From JAWXUK01 sp044432725 (lineage in GTDB: Bacteria; Bacillota; Clostridia; Oscillospirales; Oscillospiraceae): a DNA stretch of 8,648 bases. Of the stretch, positions 1 through 5,375 are shown in pieces. The stretch spans positions 1-8,648 of the forward strand of contig JAWXUL010000059.1 in assembly GCA_044432725.1 (NCBI GenBank), given 5' to 3'. The notes beneath the pieces are model-generated. The model was given only the letters and a program-made list of their open reading frames with translations, was not told the origin of the DNA and made no database searches. A program made the position numbers and the translations under genes. Numbering within the stretch: position 1 is the first letter of the stretch; every line of letters begins with the position of its first letter.

Positions 1-226
1 TAGAACCTTTACCCGAGAAAGTCAGTGCCACCCGATGTAGTCACCTATCCCGAGAATGTCACTGCCACCCAAAGTAGAAACCCAGCCCGAGAATGTTACT
101 GCCACCCAAAGTAGTCACCCAGCCCGAGAATGTCAGTGCCACCCAAAGTAGTCACCCAACCCGAGAATGTCAGTGCCACCCGAAAATGTCACCTAGCCCG
201 AGAATGTCAGTACCACCCGAGGTAGC
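1..226. repeat. 37-bp tandem repeat array (six units, truncated at the left edge)
   Basis: Units beginning CCCGAGAA start at 12, 49, 86, 123, 160 and 197, each exactly 37 bp apart. Bases 1-11 look like the tail of one more unit, so the array runs beyond the window. Each unit reads roughly CCCGAGAATGTCAGTGCCAC, then CCAAAGTAGTCACCCAG; the first 22 bases are better conserved than the last 15. The last unit fades out within a few bases of the toxin stop codon at 227-229. On the other strand the core reads GGGTGGCACTGACATTCTCG, which resembles the repeated sub-terminal transposase-binding motifs I recall from IS21-family elements. That link is inference; no transposase is visible here. Confidence 0.95.
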
Positions 227-556
227 CTACCACTCAATCTCTTGAAGCAAAGGCTCAATATCACGTTTGCCGTATATGATACGCAAAATATTGACGGACA
301 TATTTTCTTCGGTAGGTAAGTAAAAGCAGAGGTAATTCTTGATGGGGATTTTTCGCAAACCCATAGAATACCACGGCTCTTTCGGATAGGGAGCATAGAC
401 AAAAGGGTTAGAATCCAATTTGTCTATGGTGTCTGCAATGGTATAATACATATTTTCAGCCGTCTGCTCTTCTTTTAATTCAAAGGCGATGTACTGATAA
501 ATCCCACGCAAATCCTCTTCTGCCTGCTCCGTATAAATGACTTCCCACTGGCTCAT
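227..556 (-). CDS. RelE/ParE-family toxin of a type II toxin-antitoxin system
   Basis: This 109-residue protein has the length and pattern of the RelE/ParE superfamily. The N-terminus carries the family-like segment YTEQAEEDLRGIYQYI (residues 8-23), where the A..DL spacing in the first helix is typical. The C-terminus has the strand NILRIIYGKRD followed by a short acidic tail. RelE members cut mRNA on the ribosome and ParE members poison gyrase; the sequence alone does not decide which applies here, although the 'yi' helix and the GKRD ending lean towards ParE-like proteins. Its ATG (554-556) overlaps the TGA of the upstream antitoxin (553-555) in an ATGA junction, so translation is probably coupled. 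The stop codon abuts a 37-bp tandem repeat array. Confidence 0.88.
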   Translation of the reverse strand: MSQWEVIYTEQAEEDLRGIYQYIAFELKEEQTAENMYYTIADTIDKLDSNPFVYAPYPKEPWYSMGLRKIPIKNYLCFYLPTEENMSVNILRIIYGKRDIEPLLQEIEW

Positions 557-729
557 ACACCAAAATCTCGTTTCATATTTTCACGGACTTGTTTTGATGT
601 TAGTACCCGACCATTCTGTAAATCTTCTAAGCCTTTTTGCAGTGCTTTATCCAGTGCTTCTTCTGAAAAATCTTCCAGAAAAAAAGATGGCTTCTTTCCT
701 TGGGTAGTGATATTTGCGACCTTATCCAT
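553..729 (-). CDS. Antitoxin partner of the RelE/ParE toxin
   Basis: This small protein of 58 residues lies directly upstream of the toxin and overlaps it by four bases, the standard antitoxin-first order. It should bind and neutralise the toxin and, like most such antitoxins, repress its own promoter. The N-terminal half (MDKVANITTQGKKPSFFLED) is not a recognisable DNA-binding motif to me. The C-terminal half is a charged helix with GLEDLQNGRVLTSKQV and a final RDFGV, as is common in short RelB/Phd-like antitoxins. I choose the ATG at 727-729 because AAAGG lies about 9 bases before it. A GTG at 736-738 would add three residues but sits almost on top of the ribosome binding site. The exact antitoxin family is uncertain; the assignment rests mainly on context. 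Confidence 0.8.
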   Translation of the reverse strand: MDKVANITTQGKKPSFFLEDFSEEALDKALQKGLEDLQNGRVLTSKQVRENMKRDFGV

Positions 730-753
730 AACAATCACCCTTTCTCTGTTTGC

Positions 754-764
754 GTTATACTAAC
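754..764. promoter_or_regulatory. Candidate autoregulatory operator (GTTA-TAC-TAAC)
   Basis: A palindrome with 4-bp arms, GTTATACTAAC, lies immediately downstream of the TATAAT of the toxin-antitoxin promoter and covers the expected transcription start. This is where an antitoxin or toxin-antitoxin complex would block transcription. The arms are short, so this is suggestive only. Confidence 0.35.
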
Positions 765-792
765 ATTATACCATGCCGTGAGGGAAAGTCAA
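765..792 (-). promoter_or_regulatory. Promoter of the toxin-antitoxin operon
   Basis: On the minus strand, TTGACT (792-787) and a perfect TATAAT (770-765) are separated by 16 bases, about 36 bases upstream of the antitoxin ATG. No competing promoter is seen between it and the gene. Confidence 0.75.
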
Positions 793-816
793 CAAGAATC
801 TGTGACCTAACCACAG

Positions 817-1161
817 TCACCCTCTATCACTTATTTCAGATAATTTTTTCAGCACGTTGCCGACCTTATTTAACTCTGTGCTGGAACAATCACTAAGCAA
901 GGATTGAAGAATTTCCTTTTCTGATGGATTTTCAGTAAATCTCTCTTCGTCACCAAATACAAGATAGTCCAAAGAAATATTAAGGTGCGTGGAGATTAGA
1001 ATAAGAGTTTCCAAAGATGGATTTTGAAACGCATTTTCTATTTTTGTATAGCTACTGGCAGACAGACCGATTACCTCACAGAATTTTTCTTGGGTATACA
1101 GTAATTTTTCACGTTGCCTTTTGATTCTAGTAGCCATGGCTTTCTGTTCTGATTTCGTCAT
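817..1161 (-). CDS. Xre-family helix-turn-helix transcriptional regulator (first of two)
   Basis: This 114-residue protein has a cro/C1-type HTH domain at about residues 12-69. The family hallmarks are TQEKFCEVIGLSASSYTKIE (helices 2 and 3, recognition helix around SASSYTKIE) and the downstream NPSLETLILISTHLNISLDYLV segment that closes the domain. The remaining roughly 40 residues (SEKEILQSLLSDCSSTELNK onward) form a short helical, probably dimerising tail with no ligand domain. Such proteins usually repress their own or a neighbouring operon. The ATG at 1159-1161 has AGAGGTGAT just upstream. A perfect 7-bp inverted repeat flanks this ribosome binding site. The gene ends 79 bases before the toxin-antitoxin promoter on the same strand, and no strong terminator is seen after it. 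Its target is not evident. Confidence 0.92.
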   Translation of the reverse strand: MTKSEQKAMATRIKRQREKLLYTQEKFCEVIGLSASSYTKIENAFQNPSLETLILISTHLNISLDYLVFGDEERFTENPSEKEILQSLLSDCSSTELNKVGNVLKKLSEISDRG

Positions 1162-1193
1162 AGGGTATCACCTCTTTAGACTATTTTACCCTA
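1161..1193 (-). promoter_or_regulatory. Inverted repeat enclosing the ribosome binding site of the first Xre gene
   Basis: TAGGGTA at 1161-1167 and TACCCTA at 1187-1193 are perfect 7-bp inverted copies. The 19 bases between them hold the AGAGGTGAT ribosome binding site, and the proximal arm includes the A of the start codon. It could fold in the mRNA and hide the site, or be a protein-binding dyad. Confidence 0.45.
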
Positions 1194-1218
1194 CTACCGA
1201 ATATATTAACATTCTGTA

Positions 1219-1247
1219 TTGACGAAAGAAACGTATTGCGTTATAAT
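1219..1247 (+). promoter_or_regulatory. Strong plus-strand promoter with no coding gene downstream
   Basis: TTGACG (1219-1224), 17 bases, then perfect TATAAT (1242-1247). Transcription would start near 1254, towards the convergent 3' end of the second Xre gene and into the terminator at 1275-1305. No plus-strand reading frame of note follows. Confidence 0.6.
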
Positions 1248-1253
1248 TGAAAA

Positions 1254-1305
1254 GTGGATATTTCGGTAAAAACGAAAAGAGGGCAACTCACGTCACCCTC
1301 TTTTT
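1254..1305 (+). ncRNA. Candidate small RNA of about 50 nt between the two Xre genes
   Basis: The region runs from the predicted start of the promoter at 1219-1247 to the U-tract at 1301-1305. It contains a small hairpin (TTTCG...CGAAA, 1260-1276) and then the terminator stem AAAAGAGGG/CCCTCTTTT. This promoter-plus-terminator arrangement would release a very short RNA on the opposite strand to both flanking genes. No known family is recognised, and the call is purely structural. Confidence 0.35.
1275..1305. terminator. Bidirectional Rho-independent terminator after the second Xre gene
   Basis: GAGGG (1279-1283) pairs with CCCTC (1296-1300), flanked by AAAA on the left and TTTTT on the right. 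On the minus strand the stem extends through G-U pairs to nine pairs with a GTGA loop and begins a few bases after the stop codon of the second Xre gene. On the plus strand the outer A/U pairs extend it instead, so it can work both ways. Confidence 0.8.
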
Positions 1306-1629
1306 CTAATTAGATTTATTAAGTGCTTGAAACCCTCTGGCGATTTCTTTCAAGTTTTCGATTTGTGTATTTTGCAGTCCTTTCGTTAAAGCTATCAATT
1401 CATTTTGTGTCACTGGTGTTGTCTTTTCTTCGTCAAAAAAATCTTTAGGTGAAATTTCTAAAAATTCACAAATATAGAAAAAGTTTTGCATTGATGGTAA
1501 GGCTCTTCCATTTTCTATTTGATTGATATAATTTTCACTCATACCTAAAGACAAACTCATATCTCGTGCAGAAATCCCTTTTTCGGAACGCAACGCAAAT
1601 ACTCTCTTGGAAAAATATTCCTCAAACAT
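1306..1629 (-). CDS. Xre-family helix-turn-helix transcriptional regulator (second of two)
   Basis: This 107-residue protein has a cro/C1-type HTH at about residues 7-66. Its landmarks are ISARDMSLSLGMSENYINQI (helices 2-3), ENGRALPSMQNFFYICEFLE, and the closing ISPKDFFDEE. The C-terminal 40 residues are helical and polar with no ligand-binding domain. An excellent AGGAGGTG ribosome binding site lies 9 bases before the ATG at 1627-1629, and a terminator follows the stop directly, so it is monocistronic. It is divergent from the SLOG gene, and the intergenic region is full of TGTA/TACA half-sites, including a dyad over the SLOG promoter. It is therefore a plausible repressor of itself and of that neighbour. 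It shares only the general HTH pattern with the Xre protein at 817-1161 and is not a recent duplicate. Confidence 0.93.
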   Translation of the reverse strand: MFEEYFSKRVFALRSEKGISARDMSLSLGMSENYINQIENGRALPSMQNFFYICEFLEISPKDFFDEEKTTPVTQNELIALTKGLQNTQIENLKEIARGFQALNKSN

Positions 1630-1643
1630 GATGTAACACCTCC

Positions 1644-1670
1644 TGTATACACTATTGTATAATGTACACT
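1644..1670. promoter_or_regulatory. Cluster of TGTATAC / TGTACAC half-sites upstream of the second Xre gene
   Basis: TGTATACACTA (1644-1654) and TGTACACTA (around 1663-1671) are near-direct repeats. Between them ATTGTATA completes an inverted pair TATAC/GTATA. The cluster lies just before the ribosome binding site of the second Xre gene and shares its TGTA/TACA core with the dyad at 1704-1718. It is a candidate autoregulatory operator. Confidence 0.4.
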
Positions 1671-1703
1671 AGGTAAATCTACATGATTTATTTTTGTTAA
1701 ACC

Positions 1704-1733
1704 ATTGTAATATACAATTCAATCGTTTATAAT
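1704..1733 (+). promoter_or_regulatory. Promoter of the SLOG gene with an operator over its -35 box
   Basis: TTGTAA (1705-1710), 17 bases, then perfect TATAAT (1728-1733). The dyad ATTGTA-ATA-TACAAT (1704-1718) covers the -35 box exactly, so a protein bound there would block RNA polymerase. Transcription would begin near 1740, which rules out the upstream ATG at 1738 as the natural start and leaves an 85-nt leader. Confidence 0.6.
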
Positions 1734-1824
1734 TATTATGATACACAATTTGATTCTGCTTCTAAAGAGTATACAGGAGAGCAACCTCTTCAATAGTAAC
1801 GTCAACAGCCGAAAGGAGAAACAC

Positions 1825-2256
1825 ATGACCGTCACATTTTTAGGACACCGATATGTTTCGGAAAGTCCTCTAGTCCAAGATTGGCTCGAAAACACAGTAG
1901 TAAGTCTGATAAACCGAGGTGCAAGTGAATTTTTACTTGGTGGCTACGGAAGTTTTGACGGCTTATCTGCCAAAGTAGTGAAGAAACTCCAAGCAACCTA
2001 CCCAGACATCAAGTCTTACCTCGTGATTCCTTACCTCGACCAAGATTTCAACGAAAACCTCTACGATAATTCCATCTACCCACCTTTAGAAACAGTGCCG
2101 AAGCGATTTGCTATCTCCAAGAGAAATGAGTGGATGGTGGACGAAGCTGACGTGGTGGTGGCATACATCAAAAACTATGCTGGTGGCTCTGGGCGAACCA
2201 TGGAATATGCAGAGAGGAAGAAAAAGGAAATTCTTCGCTATGAATCGTCAGCTTAG
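1825..2256 (+). CDS. SLOG-family protein (DUF1273/YpsA-like)
   Basis: This protein of 143 residues resembles the DUF1273/YpsA branch of the SLOG (SMF/DprA-LOG) superfamily, Rossmann-like proteins thought to bind nucleotides or nucleotide-derived signals. Landmarks are the first strand MTVTFLGHRYV, the glycine-rich loop EFLLGGYGSFDGLS (about residues 36-49), the IYPPLE and RFAISKRNEWMV segments, the strand ADVVVAYI, and the second loop AGGSGRTMEYAERK near the C-terminus. Family members have been linked to stress responses and conflict systems, but no activity can be assigned here. I choose the ATG at 1825 because AAAGGAG lies 7 bases before it and the homologous region starts there. A longer in-frame ATG at 1738 coincides with the predicted transcription start. 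The gene is divergent from the second Xre regulator. Confidence 0.85.
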   Translation: MTVTFLGHRYVSESPLVQDWLENTVVSLINRGASEFLLGGYGSFDGLSAKVVKKLQATYPDIKSYLVIPYLDQDFNENLYDNSIYPPLETVPKRFAISKRNEWMVDEADVVVAYIKNYAGGSGRTMEYAERKKKEILRYESSA

Positions 2257-2284
2257 TTTATCCCTTTTCTGAAACCTTATTCTA

Positions 2285-2293
2285 TGCTAAAAT
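2285..2293 (+). promoter_or_regulatory. Extended -10 promoter candidate for the 98-residue orphan
   Basis: TGCTAAAAT is a TGn-extended -10 box. No good -35 box is seen 17 bases upstream. It lies about 125 bases before the ATG at 2417, leaving a leader that contains a possible 15-codon reading frame. Confidence 0.4.
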
Positions 2294-2355
2294 AGTGTGA
2301 CAGAACTACGAAGTCCAGTGTATCAAATCCAAAGGAGAGGGAAAAATACGAGGTG

Positions 2356-2403
2356 ATGGACACCAACAAAAAGTATACCCATTACAATAAATTCCAAAAA
2401 TGA
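2356..2403 (+). CDS. Possible 15-codon leader peptide
   Basis: ATG at 2356-2358 opens a frame of 15 codons (MDTNKKYTHYNKFQK) ending in TGA at 2401-2403, only 13 bases before the next gene. The sequence is very polar and rich in Lys, Tyr and Asn. A purine-rich AAAGGAGAGGG run lies about 16 bases upstream, which is too far for an ideal site, and GAGGTG lies directly against the ATG, which is too close. A translated leader coupled to the downstream gene is possible; a chance frame is about equally likely. Confidence 0.25.
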   Translation: MDTNKKYTHYNKFQK

Positions 2404-2416
2404 AAGGGCGATAAAA

Positions 2417-2713
2417 ATGACATTTGAAAAAGTATTAGAAGTATTCCACGATTACCTGAAAGAAGATACCATCTGTGAGGTGATTTTGACCCAGAGAGGG
2501 TACACTGTGATGTTCTGGGACGAACGTCAAAGAGATTGGTTTGGCATGACACACTGCAATGAGCCACAAGATATGGTCGATGTGTTCCTCATGGGATATT
2601 CTGACATGATTGAACAAGGGTACACCAAGAACCGACGTGAAATGACCGAGGAGGAAGGAAAAATTATTGAGGGAAAATGTGACGTGTTGAGAAAACGTGT
2701 CATGGAAGAATAA
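2417..2713 (+). CDS. Hypothetical protein, 98 residues
   Basis: I do not recognise this protein. It is small, acidic, apparently cytosolic, and has no membrane segment or signal peptide. The N-terminal half is mixed, with aromatic strand-like stretches (ICEVILTQRGYTVMFWDE, then WFGMTHCNEP). The C-terminal third is a long charged helix (MTEEEGKIIEGKCDVLRKRV). Two cysteines (in ICEV and GKCDV) and one HC pair are present without a metal-binding pattern. AAAGGG lies 8 bases before the ATG. It has a separate candidate promoter from the SLOG gene upstream and is followed by a small dyad (2757-2775) and the BlaI promoter, so it is probably its own transcript. Size and composition fit a mobile-element accessory protein, but no function can be assigned. 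Confidence 0.75.
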   Translation: MTFEKVLEVFHDYLKEDTICEVILTQRGYTVMFWDERQRDWFGMTHCNEPQDMVDVFLMGYSDMIEQGYTKNRREMTEEEGKIIEGKCDVLRKRVMEE

Positions 2714-2756
2714 GGTCAGCTGTTGGTAGTCCATCGGTTTCCTATCTCTGTGTATA

Positions 2757-2775
2757 CTAGAATTGTAAATTCTGG
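2757..2775. terminator. Weak hairpin after the 98-residue gene
   Basis: AGAATT-GTA-AATTCT (2759-2773) is a perfect 6-bp stem with a 3-nt loop, extendable by two pairs. It is followed by TAATTTTCTT. The stem is AT-rich, so it is a poor terminator; it could instead be a binding site. Confidence 0.35.
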
Positions 2776-2826
2776 TAATTTTCTTCCTATTTAATTTGAA
2801 TAACAAAAGAAAATTTTATAAACCTC

Positions 2827-2870
2827 TTGACAAAATAGTTTTAATGATGTAGACTATAGTTAGTTGCAAC
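2827..2870 (+). promoter_or_regulatory. blaI-blaR1-like promoter with overlapping palindromes
   Basis: A perfect TTGACA (2827-2832) is followed after 17 bases by TAGACT (2850-2855). Two perfect 8-bp palindromes lie at the -10 box and start site: ACTATAGT (2853-2860) and GTTGCAAC (2863-2870). BlaI/MecI repressors bind dyads in exactly this position, so these are the best operator candidates for the repressor encoded next. The ribosome binding site AAAGGAGGTG follows. Confidence 0.65.
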
Positions 2871-2896
2871 CATAGAAACTGAAAGGAGGTGTAAAT

Positions 2897-3262
2897 ATGA
2901 CAAAACCAACCATGGGAAAAATCGAACGGCAATTTGCAGACATCATCTGGGAAAACGAACCACTCGCTTCTCCAGAACTGGTGATACTGGCTGAAAAGGA
3001 ACTAAACTGGAAGAAATCCACCACTTATACCAGCTTAAAACGATTGAGCGAAAGAGGTATTTTCCAAAATATCAAAGGAATCGTGTCCTCACAAATGAGC
3101 AGAGAAGAATTTTATGCTTTGAAAAGCGAAGAGTTCATCGAGGACAGCTTTGCAGGTTCTTTACCACGATTTTTAACGGCTTTTTCCTCCAGAAAGAAGC
3201 TAACAGAGGAAGAAATCAAAGAAATTGAAACATTGATTGCGGAAAGCAGAGGTGAATCTTAA
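2897..3262 (+). CDS. BlaI/MecI-family transcriptional repressor
   Basis: This 121-residue protein has the size and layout of BlaI/MecI/CopY repressors. A winged-helix DNA-binding domain spans about residues 1-70: IERQFADIIWENEPLASPEL, then the recognition helix region WKKSTTYTSLKRLSERGI, then the wing. A helical dimerisation tail follows, containing the family pattern SLPRFLTAFSSRKKLTEEEI (about residues 88-107). In characterised systems the repressor blocks its own operon until the BlaR1 partner triggers its proteolysis; the same is inferred here. The start is fixed by a near-perfect AAAGGAGGTG five bases before the ATG. The stop shares one base with the ATG of the BlaR1-like gene (TAATG), so the two are translationally coupled. 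The target operon is presumably its own and perhaps the downstream paralogue. Confidence 0.93.
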   Translation: MTKPTMGKIERQFADIIWENEPLASPELVILAEKELNWKKSTTYTSLKRLSERGIFQNIKGIVSSQMSREEFYALKSEEFIEDSFAGSLPRFLTAFSSRKKLTEEEIKEIETLIAESRGES

Positions 3263-4947
3263 TGGAAAATGTGTTCCTCACTGTCTTGAACATGAATTTG
3301 ACAGCAAGCTATATCATTCCTTTTGTGGTTCTTGCTCGTCTGCTTCTACAAAAAGTACCGAAAGTTTATAGCTATTGCTTATGGTCGGTGGTGCTTTTTC
3401 GACTTCTTTGCCCATTTTCCTTGGAATCAGCCATTAGCTTGCTCCCCAAAGAAGAAAAACCTATCACTACAAATTCGTTCATCACCGAAAGACTAGAGAT
3501 ACAAGCAGAAATCCCCACCAACGTGCAAGGTGTCAGCCCAGATTTAAGTGAAAATTTGCCCATTGTACACTCGGCAGAAGTAGAAAATAACCATAATTTT
3601 ACTTATGTGGCTCAAATACTTTGGATTTTTGGCATTATAGTAATGTTATTGGTAGCAAGTGTTTCTTTGCTACGACTAAAAAAGAAGTTGATGGTCACAA
3701 AAGAACTAGAAAAAGGAGTGTTTTTGGCTGATGACATCACTTCACCCTTTGTTTTCGGTGTGATTTCCCCCAAAATCTATCTGCCATCTTCTATAAATGA
3801 GGAAGAAATTCCCCTCATTCTGGCTCACGAGAGATTTCACCTAAAAAGATTTGACCATGTGACAAGACTACTTTCTTTTGTGGCACTCACCCTGCATTGG
3901 TTTAACCCTTTGGTGTGGCTTTCTTATTATTTATCGGAAAAAGATATGGAAACTTCTTGTGACGAGGGTGTTTTGCGTGAGAAATCCCTTGAAGAACGTG
4001 GTGATTATGCCACGGCTTTGTTGAAATTCACTGGCAGAAGAAGTAGCTTAACACCTCTAGCTTTTAGTGAGAACGACACAAAAGGTAGGGTGAGAAATAT
4101 TATGAAGATGAAGAAAACAAAACTTTGGGTCAGTGGTCTTGCTGGGATTTTGGTGGTGATGTTGATTCTTGGACTTTCAACGAACCAAAGTACTACTGAA
4201 GAAAAAAATCTAAAGCATTTGTCTGAGGGACAGACGGAAGTTACCGAAACAAAAGAAGGAACGGAAATTCTTTCCACAAATTTTGAAGAAATACTTCGAG
4301 AAAATGAAATACTTGTGGTGCAAACCAATGGTCTATCTTTTCGATTGCCCAAGCAAATCGACATTATGACTGTCAATCGATTTGTCTTTCCTGAAACACA
4401 TGAAGATGGTTGGTATCAATATCTGAATGTTGGTGTACAACAAGGTTCATTTTCTGATAGGACACTGGAAGAATCGGCTGATTCTTGGCAAAAATCAGGT
4501 GACGATTTTTTGAGAGAAACTAAATTGGAAATTGAAACAGTGGGTGCAGATGAAGAAGTTCTCAAAAATGTGAAAGTGCTTTATCCCACTGAAACTGGCT
4601 ATCAAGAAAAAGCTGCATATCTGCCGTTACTCGCAGATAATGGCGAGGAGTATCATTATATTCTCCAAGCATTAAATAAAAACCCTCATATCGAAACACG
4701 AGAAACGTGGACTATAGAATGTGGTGTAAAAATTGATGATGACCTCGTCTTTTTTAACACCCATGTGGGCAAAGAAGAGGAAATTCCTGCACGCATAGAG
4801 CAACTGATTTCTATCTTGAAAACCTTGCGAATTGACGAAAATGGATTGATAGGGGACGCACCATATTCTGCTGATTACTACCAGACAAATGCTCAAGGAG
4901 AGGTTATTCCTTACTATCCTGAGTATTATCAGGTAGGGGCAGATTGA
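3262..4947 (+). CDS. BlaR1-like M56-family membrane metalloprotease with an unrecognised outer sensor domain
   Basis: This 561-residue signal transducer is the partner of the BlaI repressor. Membrane segments lie near residues 14-30, 36-54 and 115-138. The zinc protease motif HERFH is at residues 189-193, in LILAHERFHLKRFDH, followed by the M56-typical HWFNPLVWLSYYLSEKDMET and SCDEGVL, which supplies the likely third ligand (a Glu near residue 230). A further membrane segment at about 288-306 leads to a roughly 255-residue extracellular C-terminus. In classical BlaR1 that region is a penicillin-binding domain with SxxK and KTG motifs. Here no KTG is present, and the only SxxK (SWQK) lacks that context, so a different ligand is inferred. 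Residues 281-561 are duplicated as the separate gene at 5528-6391. GAGGTG about 7 bases upstream supports the start. Confidence 0.9.
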   Translation: MENVFLTVLNMNLTASYIIPFVVLARLLLQKVPKVYSYCLWSVVLFRLLCPFSLESAISLLPKEEKPITTNSFITERLEIQAEIPTNVQGVSPDLSENLPIVHSAEVENNHNFTYVAQILWIFGIIVMLLVASVSLLRLKKKLMVTKELEKGVFLADDITSPFVFGVISPKIYLPSSINEEEIPLILAHERFHLKRFDHVTRLLSFVALTLHWFNPLVWLSYYLSEKDMETSCDEGVLREKSLEERGDYATALLKFTGRRSSLTPLAFSENDTKGRVRNIMKMKKTKLWVSGLAGILVVMLILGLSTNQSTTEEKNLKHLSEGQTEVTETKEGTEILSTNFEEILRENEILVVQTNGLSFRLPKQIDIMTVNRFVFPETHEDGWYQYLNVGVQQGSFSDRTLEESADSWQKSGDDFLRETKLEIETVGADEEVLKNVKVLYPTETGYQEKAAYLPLLADNGEEYHYILQALNKNPHIETRETWTIECGVKIDDDLVFFNTHVGKEEEIPARIEQLISILKTLRIDENGLIGDAPYSADYYQTNAQGEVIPYYPEYYQVGAD

Positions 4948-5169
4948 GAGCGATTCCCTTATGAAGATGAAGAACTGTGCGATGAATTAAGTACAGTGTC
5001 TTAGAGGTTCATGAAGTGTTCAATTAGTTAGTAGCCACAGTATCGGCTGATGGTTTGTCGGTGGGTACTGTGGTTTCTGATTGGAAGTCACGCAACCTAT
5101 CCCCTCTACATGGCAAGAAGTCATGAGAAAAAATAAAGAAAGGAGTACAAACCTATAAAAATCAACGGA
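4102..5169 (+). repeat. Duplicated block, copy 1 (sensor domain, spacer, start of next gene)
   Basis: This block matches 5528-6610 in direct orientation. It begins at the internal ATG for residue 281 of the BlaR1-like protein, runs through the stop, the spacer with the 39-nt element, the AAAGGA ribosome binding site, and into ATAAAAATCAACGGA, the counterpart of the ATGACAATCAACGGC that starts the next gene in copy 2. Bases 4433-4949 are identical to copy 2 by eye; the flanks are more divergent. This layout suggests duplication followed by local gene conversion. Confidence 0.93.
5035..5073 (+). repeat. 39-nt hairpin-forming element, copy A
   Basis: CCACAGT (5035-5041) and ACTGTGG (5067-5073) form a 7-bp stem around a 25-nt loop containing TCGGCTGATGGTTTGTCGG, followed by TTTCTG. 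This copy has a T-A closing pair where the other two have T-G. It lies 88 bases after the BlaR1-like stop. Confidence 0.8.
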
Positions 5170-5375
5170 TTTGGTATGAGCAGAACCCAAGAAACACTGC
5201 GAAAAGACCAAGACAAGCAAGGGAAACCAACCCCAATCACCAACAAATCCTAACCCATGGCAAAACACTTATGCAAGAACTGAAACTGGAAACAGCCGTG
5301 GAGAGTGAACCCCCTTATCTCACCAGAGAACAAGTTGAAGCAGGTGGGAAACGTATGTTGGGGGATATGAACTGA
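5155..5375 (+). pseudogene. Broken relative of the MTING gene
   Basis: AAAGGAG (5139-5145 region) is followed by ATA (5155-5157) exactly where the duplicated copy has the ATG of the intact gene at 6596. The next codons read KINGFGMSR, against TINGLNTGN in the intact protein. The frame closes at TAA (5251-5253) after 32 codons. A coherent frame shifted by two bases then runs from about 5256 to TGA at 5373-5375, containing KTLMQELKLETAVESEP and YLTREQVEAGGKRMLG. Outside the first few residues it does not resemble the intact protein, so it was either a different family member sharing the same N-terminus or is heavily rearranged. The lost start and the frameshift both argue that it is not expressed as one protein. 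Confidence 0.6.

Noticed and set aside
1..226. CRISPR array
   Set aside because: The 37-bp period is made of repeat only; there are no unique spacers between conserved repeats, and no cas gene is present.
1738..1824. N-terminal extension of the SLOG protein by 29 residues
   Set aside because: The upstream ATG coincides with the predicted transcription start, lacks a ribosome binding site, and the family similarity begins at the ATG at 1825.
2435..2806. Minus-strand frame of 123 codons opposite the 98-residue orphan
   Set aside because: It overlaps a plus-strand gene with a proper ribosome binding site and has none of its own.
4005..4376. Minus-strand frame of 123 codons inside the BlaR1-like gene
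   Set aside because: It is antisense to a well-supported family gene, and a similar antisense frame appears in the duplicate simply because the DNA is copied.
3262..4947. Beta-lactam sensor (true BlaR1/MecR1)
   Set aside because: The repressor and protease halves fit, but the C-terminus lacks a KTG motif, the lone SWQK lies in no recognisable transpeptidase context, and no beta-lactamase or PBP2a gene is nearby.
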